A DNA stretch of 9,500 bases from Desulfurobacteriaceae bacterium (GTDB lineage: Bacteria; Aquificota; Aquificia; Desulfurobacteriales; Desulfurobacteriaceae): positions 1-9,500 of the forward strand of contig JAMOPR010000213.1 in NCBI GenBank assembly GCA_027064485.1, written 5' to 3'. The translations under genes and the position numbers were made by a program. Below are positions 5,734 through 9,500 of the stretch, piece by piece; position 1 is the first letter of the stretch; every line of letters starts with the position of its first letter. A model generated the notes under the pieces. It worked only from the letters and a program-made list of their open reading frames with translations, was not told where the DNA came from and did not search any database.

Positions 5734-6395
5734 CGGTAACTCAATATTATCGATTTTATAAGTAACTCCCAACCGCCGGAAACGACAAAAAGAATAAGTT
5801 TAAACGGTAAAGAAAGCATCATAGGAGGAATCATCATCATACCCATAGACATCAAAATGCTGGCAACCAGCAAGTCTATAACTATAAACGGCAGAAATAT
5901 AACAAAAACTACTTCCATAGCAGTTTTAATCTCGCTTACCATAAAAGCCGGTATTAAAGTAACCAAAGAAACATCCTTGGGAGTTTTGGGGCGTTCTCCC
6001 CTTATATCCAGAAATAACTTCAAATCTTCCTTTCTGGTATTCCGTAACATAAATTCCTTTAAAGGCTCAACAGATTTTCTTATAGCCTCAACGTCGGAAA
6101 TCTGCCCGTTTAAGTAGGGCTGCAATGCTACCTGATTAATTCTTTCAAAAGTTGGAGACATCGTGAAAATCGTTAAAAAAAGGGAAAGAGCAATAATTAC
6201 CTGATTAGGAGGAGTTTGAGGCGTTCCCAAGGCATGTCTTAAAAGAGAAAGAATAATAACTATCCTGGTAAAAGAAGTAACAGTTATCAGAATAGCAGGT
6301 GCAAGAGAAAGAACAGTTATCAGAAAAAGTATTTTTAACGTTATATCAATCTGCCCGAACTGAGAAACAATATCGTTAACCGTTCCTATTGCCAT
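5730..6395 (-). CDS. fliP: Flagellar export gate protein FliP
   Basis: This 221-residue protein carries both FliP family signatures: LLRHALGTPQTPPNQVI (51-67) and the region 162-191 containing FLPFIVIDLLVASILMSMG. The methionine-rich loop MGMMMIPP (184-191) matches the gasket that seals the closed gate in solved FliPQR structures. There are four membrane helices, two before and two after a periplasmic loop (about 85-145). The N-terminus is short and lacks the long cleavable signal sequence of enterobacterial FliP; the first helix (19-40) probably serves for insertion. ATG at 6395 has AAGG six bases upstream, within the end of fliO (20-bp overlap). The stop TGA overlaps the fliQ ATG. Confidence 0.97.
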   Translation of the reverse strand: MAIGTVNDIVSQFGQIDITLKILFLITVLSLAPAILITVTSFTRIVIILSLLRHALGTPQTPPNQVIIALSLFLTIFTMSPTFERINQVALQPYLNGQISDVEAIRKSVEPLKEFMLRNTRKEDLKLFLDIRGERPKTPKDVSLVTLIPAFMVSEIKTAMEVVFVIFLPFIVIDLLVASILMSMGMMMIPPMMLSLPFKLILFVVSGGWELLIKSIILSYR

Positions 6396-6660
6396 CTTCT
6401 ACCTTAAATTCCTTTATCAATCTCACCGCCGAACCCGTAAAAGCCAGCAACAGTCTAATGTTATCCACCTCAACAAGAACTAAATAAGAATCCTTCCCTA
6501 CTGGTAAAACTTCAAGGAGTTTAAGGTATCGATTCTTGCCTACTTTAGGTAAAAACAGATTAAATCTTTTAACTAAATAATAGACGAAAAATAAAAGAAA
6601 AACGGCAAAAAGAGAGGTCAGGAGAAATTTTAAAATCTCTTTTTCAAACAAGGTCAACAA
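6376..6660 (-). CDS. fliO: Flagellar assembly protein FliO
   Basis: This protein of about 94 residues has one membrane helix (10-30) followed by a small cytoplasmic beta domain with KLLEVLPVGKDSYLVLVEV and LLLAFTGSAVRLI, the usual FliO pattern. FliO is not part of the finished gate; it stabilises FliP during gate assembly. Position between fliN and fliP is the classic one. There is no ATG: the frame offers TTG at 6660, 6657 and 6651, all within the last codons of fliN. GAGG (6662-6665) is 1, 4 and 10 bases from these, so the true start may be 6657 or 6651 and the protein one to three residues shorter. It overlaps fliN by up to 17 bp and fliP by 20 bp. Confidence 0.88.
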   Translation of the reverse strand: MLTLFEKEILKFLLTSLFAVFLLFFVYYLVKRFNLFLPKVGKNRYLKLLEVLPVGKDSYLVLVEVDNIRLLLAFTGSAVRLIKEFKVEDGNRNG

Positions 6661-6895
6661 GCCTCAAACTTATTTTATCGTTAACTACAACAAGTTCTCC
6701 TATTCCAAACTTCTGTCCGTTCAGCATAACGTCCAAGTAGTCTTCAATTTTTTTATCCTCAAACTCTATTAAATCTCCCTCTTTCAACTTCATTACTTTT
6801 GAAAAAGACATTTTCTTGCCGCTTATAACGAAAGAAACTTTCAACTTAACATCGTTAAAACGCTCTACTTTAAGGTTTTTCTTCTCCTCACCCAT
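6644..6895 (-). CDS. fliN: Flagellar switch protein FliN (short, SpoA domain only)
   Basis: This 83-residue protein consists almost only of a SpoA (FliN C-terminal) domain. It shows the sequence 'DVKLKVSFVISGKKMSFSKV' (15-34), then LKEGDLIEF, and LNGQKFGIGELVVVNDKISL (58-77) with the usual 'NG..ig.GE.vvv.d..slR' ending. FliN forms the lower C-ring, binds FliH and takes part in CheY-controlled switching. Most FliN proteins are longer, with an N-terminal segment that is absent here. ATG at 6895 has AGGA six bases upstream and lies two bases after the fliL stop, so the start is well supported. Notably fliM, which normally sits between fliL and fliN, is missing. Confidence 0.9.
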   Translation of the reverse strand: MGEEKKNLKVERFNDVKLKVSFVISGKKMSFSKVMKLKEGDLIEFEDKKIEDYLDVMLNGQKFGIGELVVVNDKISLRLVDLV

Positions 6896-6897
6896 CG

Positions 6898-7416
6898 TTA
6901 TCCTGTCTGGATAATAAAGTCTGTAAAGTAAACGTTCTTCACTCCGCCGAGGGGTAAAATGGCGTTAACCCTTTTAGCTATTTCCTCTTTTAAGAATTCT
7001 ATTCCTTCGGGAGTGCGGATGTCGGAGGATTTTTTCGTCAAAAGCAAGGTAGTTATAGCATCCTTTATCTCAGGTAACCTCTTTTGTGCTTCCTGCTGAA
7101 CTTTCTGGTCCTTTAACTCTAAAACGATAGAAACTTTTAAATATCTATCCACATCTCTATCGGCAAGGTTTACAACGAAAGTTCCCAAATCAAACATTAT
7201 TCCTACGTTTTCAGTAGCCTTAATTTCCTCTATTATTTTCTGTGCCTGCTTCTCCTGAGATTCGGCAGCTTTCTTTTTATCAAGCACTAAAAACTTATAA
7301 GCCAAACCACCAGCAATACCCAAAATCAAAACAAGCAGGAGCAGAAAAATCAGTTTTTTCTTTCCTCCTCCGCCTTTCTGCTCCTGCTCTTCTTGATTCT
7401 TTTCTTCTTCAGCCAT
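6898..7416 (-). CDS. fliL: Flagellar basal-body-associated protein FliL
   Basis: This 172-residue protein has a short charged cytoplasmic tail with a Gly4 run and Lys cluster (1-21), one membrane helix (22-45), and a periplasmic domain. The periplasmic domain contains FDLGTFVVNLAD (75-86), RYLKVSIVLEL (91-101) and the C-terminal 'VYFTDFIIQTG'. This is the FliL plan; FliL rings surround the stator and support torque. I used ATG 7416. A TTG codon directly upstream (7419) adds only one residue and is less likely. GGGG lies six bases before the ATG. It follows flgE by 11 bp and precedes fliN by 2 bp. Confidence 0.94.
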   Translation of the reverse strand: MAEEEKNQEEQEQKGGGGKKKLIFLLLLVLILGIAGGLAYKFLVLDKKKAAESQEKQAQKIIEEIKATENVGIMFDLGTFVVNLADRDVDRYLKVSIVLELKDQKVQQEAQKRLPEIKDAITTLLLTKKSSDIRTPEGIEFLKEEIAKRVNAILPLGGVKNVYFTDFIIQTG

Positions 7417-7427
7417 CAATTACCCCA

Positions 7428-9500
7428 CTATCTCTTGATGTTCATTGTCTCCTGTAAAATCTGGTCATCTGTAGTAATTACCCTTGCATTCGCCTGGTAA
7501 GAACGCTGAGCCGTAATAAGATTAATAAATTCATTCGCTATATCAACGTTTGACATCTCAAGCATACCACTTCTTATTTTAGAGATAACACCTCCAGGCA
7601 TAATAACCGGAGTAAAGGTTTGCATATTAGGCAAATACAAACTATCACCCTTTCTCACAAGCATCTCCTTATCCTTAAACGTAGCTACCGCCAACCTTGC
7701 AATATCCTTAACCCTACCGTTAGAATAGGTCGCCTTTATAACACCATCTTCACTAACCGCCAACGCTATCAAGTCTCCTTTACTATTACCGTCCTGCTCT
7801 GCATAGAAAATGAAATCAGATGCAAGTTGTTTCAAATTCTTTATATTGATAGCAGTAGAAAACAATTCAGCTCCATTATGAAAATCTATAGTATCTGTTT
7901 TAACTTTTTGAGGATCTAACTTAACGCCGTAAGGTTCGTAATAAATATAGTCTATACGAGTTTCATTCAACTTATCAGGATAAAGCCAGAGTTTTCCTGA
8001 AGATAAATCTACTTTCCCAACAACATTACTGTCAGAGTCAACAATTTCACCGTTTCCATTAACAGTATAATATTTATCCCCAATTTTTATAGGGAAAACG
8101 CCACTATCCAAATCATCAGGTGGTATTTTCACAGGACGAGAACTCAAAGTGAACAGTATTACATTATCACCAGTATACGAAGTATCTCCCACCTCCTCTT
8201 TAGAAACTCTTGTTCCAACCAAATCAGTTTCTACTTTATAATACTTTCCATCAGCTTCTACATCTTGATAAACCTGATAAGAAAGATTTTTAATAGTATC
8301 TGATGCATCATTATAAAAGTCAGGAATATTAAGTTCCCCAGTAACGTAATCAACAGTTCCAATCTCTCTTCCAGTTTCCTCATCTATTAACTTACCTTTA
8401 CCATCATCATAAACTTCAACCTGTCTTCCCAAAGAATTTGTATAGAAGAAAGAAATCGTTCCTGGAAGAATGGATTCATTAGGATCAAGAGATACTCTAA
8501 CTACACCATCTTTGGCTGACTCTGGCAATACCGAAACATTTATTACAGAAGACTTAAAATCAACAGTAATGTCCGTTTTACCAGAAGAATTAGTATCTAT
8601 AGTCCTGCTCTCATCGAAAGTTATCTTACCTGTTTGATAATCAACTGTTCCTACTTTCTTTCCCACATTGCTATTAGTATCCTGATCCTCTACAATGTAA
8701 AGATTACCCTCACCATCATCTCTCAAAACAACTTTTTTATCACTAATCTTGTAAGAAATTTGAATTGCCCCAGGGATAAGCCCCTTATAAAAATTCACTT
8801 CCCCTATTGAGGAATTTATGGTCTTTTTCAAAGACGAAATAGTATAAGTTGTCCCATCCTTTTCTAACTCTAATTCACCATCAGTTCCAGTTGATAAAAT
8901 TTCATGATGTGAGATTTCTCCATAAGCCTCCACTTTCCCTTCATCTATGGAACCATCTGGACGAAAAGAATACTTAACGAAAGCATAACTATACGAACCC
9001 TTCTTAACAGGTAAACTCTTACCATCTACAGAAGAATAGGTAAGCCAATATGCTTCACCATTTTCATCTTGCTTATGTATAAAATACAACATCATCTCAT
9101 GAGGATTCCCCAAAGAATCATACACTGTTACACCATTAACATAATTATAAGTTTTCGAATTTGCAGGATTAAACAAAGACTCATCTACGTTAGGTGTATT
9201 AGGATCATCTTCTATAAAAGGAGCTCTTGAATCCAAGTTGGTCGGTGAATCAAAGCTAATATAGTTAGTAGCATGAGGATCCATATCCATAGGAACATTT
9301 ATACTTCCTATTGAACCTGACATGTTCCCTTTTTCATCTAACATCCAACCTAAAACTTTCATTCCTTGCATATTTATAAGGTCACCGTTAGCATCTAACC
9401 TAAACTGACCATTTCTGGTATAGTAAGTAACCCCTGCTGAATCCTTAACCATAAAAAAGCCTTCACCATCAAGGGCTAAATCAAGGGGATTGTTGGTATT
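7428..9500 (-). CDS. flgE: Flagellar hook protein FlgE, very long form (5' partial)
   Basis: The frame runs off the right edge; 690 residues are visible and the N-terminal rod-binding segment is outside. The visible start NPLDLALDGEGFFMVKD and 'YYTRNGQFRLDANGDLIN' are standard hook-protein motifs, so the ATG at 9452 is internal. The D1/D2 region YVNGVTVYDSLGNPHEMMLY, the distal 'GVIKATYSNGR...LAVATF' and the C-terminus EMSNVDIANEFINLITAQRS ... NIKR are all canonical FlgE. The protein polymerises into the hook after export through the FliPQR/FlhB gate encoded downstream. Usual FlgE has about 400 residues; here some 330 extra residues (about 7917-8900) separate the conserved halves, including three related repeats (listed separately). 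The stop is TAG 7428-7430, 11 bp before fliL. A hook-like FlgF/FlgG identity is unlikely because of size and the YDSLGN motif. Confidence 0.94.
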   Translation of the reverse strand, partial: NTNNPLDLALDGEGFFMVKDSAGVTYYTRNGQFRLDANGDLINMQGMKVLGWMLDEKGNMSGSIGSINVPMDMDPHATNYISFDSPTNLDSRAPFIEDDPNTPNVDESLFNPANSKTYNYVNGVTVYDSLGNPHEMMLYFIHKQDENGEAYWLTYSSVDGKSLPVKKGSYSYAFVKYSFRPDGSIDEGKVEAYGEISHHEILSTGTDGELELEKDGTTYTISSLKKTINSSIGEVNFYKGLIPGAIQISYKISDKKVVLRDDGEGNLYIVEDQDTNSNVGKKVGTVDYQTGKITFDESRTIDTNSSGKTDITVDFKSSVINVSVLPESAKDGVVRVSLDPNESILPGTISFFYTNSLGRQVEVYDDGKGKLIDEETGREIGTVDYVTGELNIPDFYNDASDTIKNLSYQVYQDVEADGKYYKVETDLVGTRVSKEEVGDTSYTGDNVILFTLSSRPVKIPPDDLDSGVFPIKIGDKYYTVNGNGEIVDSDSNVVGKVDLSSGKLWLYPDKLNETRIDYIYYEPYGVKLDPQKVKTDTIDFHNGAELFSTAINIKNLKQLASDFIFYAEQDGNSKGDLIALAVSEDGVIKATYSNGRVKDIARLAVATFKDKEMLVRKGDSLYLPNMQTFTPVIMPGGVISKIRSGMLEMSNVDIANEFINLITAQRSYQANARVITTDDQILQETMNIKR
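7929..8141 (-). repeat. FlgE internal repeat unit 3 (most diverged)
   Basis: This third unit has a changed N-terminal half (FPIKIGDKYYTVNGNGEIVD) but keeps the second half: NVVGKVDLSSGKLWL followed by a strand RIDYIYYEPYG. VDLSSG replaces VDYxTG, and NGNGEI replaces DDGxGxL. It is placed as a repeat by order and spacing; less certain than the first two. Confidence 0.5.
8268..8471 (-). repeat. FlgE internal repeat unit 2
   Basis: This second unit is the closest match to the first: ILPGTISFFYTN..., then DDGKGKLIDEET, then REIGTVDYVTGELNI, then a strand LSYQVYQ. The blocks PG-x-I, DDG-x-G-x-L and GTVDY-x-TG are shared in the same order and with similar spacing, which supports duplication within the gene. 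Confidence 0.65.
8556..8780 (-). repeat. FlgE internal repeat unit 1
   Basis: This is the first of three degenerate protein-level repeats in the middle of the hook protein. It runs LIPGAIQISYKI..., then DDGEGNLYIVED, then KKVGTVDYQTGKITF, and ends with a strand TDITVDF. The shared plan is 'PG-x-I-x-x-x-Y ... DDGxGxL ... xGTVDYxTGxI', which suggests a small beta domain of about 70 residues. Confidence 0.65.

Noticed and set aside
5734..5772. N-terminal extension of FliQ from a TTG at 5772
   Set aside because: The 13 added residues are not part of the FliQ family and would overlap fliP by 43 bp; the ATGA junction at 5730-5733 gives the standard 89-residue protein.
7620..7919. Open frame of 99 codons on the + strand antisense to flgE
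   Set aside because: It is the shadow of conserved hook-protein sequence, has no recognisable domain and no supporting context.
9405..9452. ATG at 9452 as the start of the hook protein
   Set aside because: Conserved FlgE sequence (NPLDLALDGEGFF) continues in frame upstream to the window edge, so this methionine is internal.
1..9500. CRISPR arrays, insertion sequences, riboswitches or phage genes
   Set aside because: No direct DNA repeats with regular spacers, terminal inverted repeats, transposase or conserved riboswitch-like leader were seen, and gaps between genes are at most a few tens of bases.

Overview
The window is AT-rich and densely packed, with Lys/Glu-rich proteins. It holds a bacterial selenocysteine tRNA gene and two flagellar gene clusters. 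Taken together these suggest a motile, probably thermophilic, deep-branching bacterium. My best guess is the Aquificota (Desulfurobacteriaceae-like), but this rests on composition and gene content only, because no rRNA or lineage-defining marker is present.

Layout. (1) Bases 2-268 (+) are the C-terminal end of tyrosyl-tRNA synthetase. It meets, tail to tail and with no spacer, a tRNA-Sec gene at 269-363 (-). Seventeen bases upstream of selC on the same strand is a PHP-family metallohydrolase gene (381-1043). (2) Divergent from the PHP gene, with 32 bp between the start codons, is a + strand run: an endonuclease III-related DNA glycosylase (1076-1726), a membrane-anchored PilZ protein (1758-2789), a FliJ-like coiled-coil protein (2789-3202) and a MotE-like secreted coiled-coil protein (3165-3638). 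(3) The rest of the window is one - strand flagellar operon, read from the right edge: flgE (partial) - fliL - fliN - fliO - fliP - fliQ - fliR - flhB. Its last gene overlaps the end of motE by 9 bp.

How the genes work together. FliP, FliQ, FliR and FlhB, with FliO as assembly factor, form the core export gate of the flagellar type III secretion system. FliJ is a soluble part of the same exporter. FlgE is a main export substrate and builds the hook. FliN is a C-ring (switch) protein, and FliL and MotE act around the stator. The PilZ protein is the likely c-di-GMP input to this machinery. The gate genes are coupled by overlaps (fliN/fliO 17 bp, fliO/fliP 20 bp, fliP/fliQ ATGA) and by very short gaps.

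Most notable points: a hook protein of at least 690 residues with three degenerate repeats inserted in its middle; no fliM between fliL and a short fliN; a very strong G-quadruplex-type tract on the template strand of the glycosylase gene; selC squeezed between two genes; and the pilZ-fliJ-motE cluster. No mobile element, CRISPR array or clear rho-independent terminator was seen, and no stretch over 300 bases lacks a gene.
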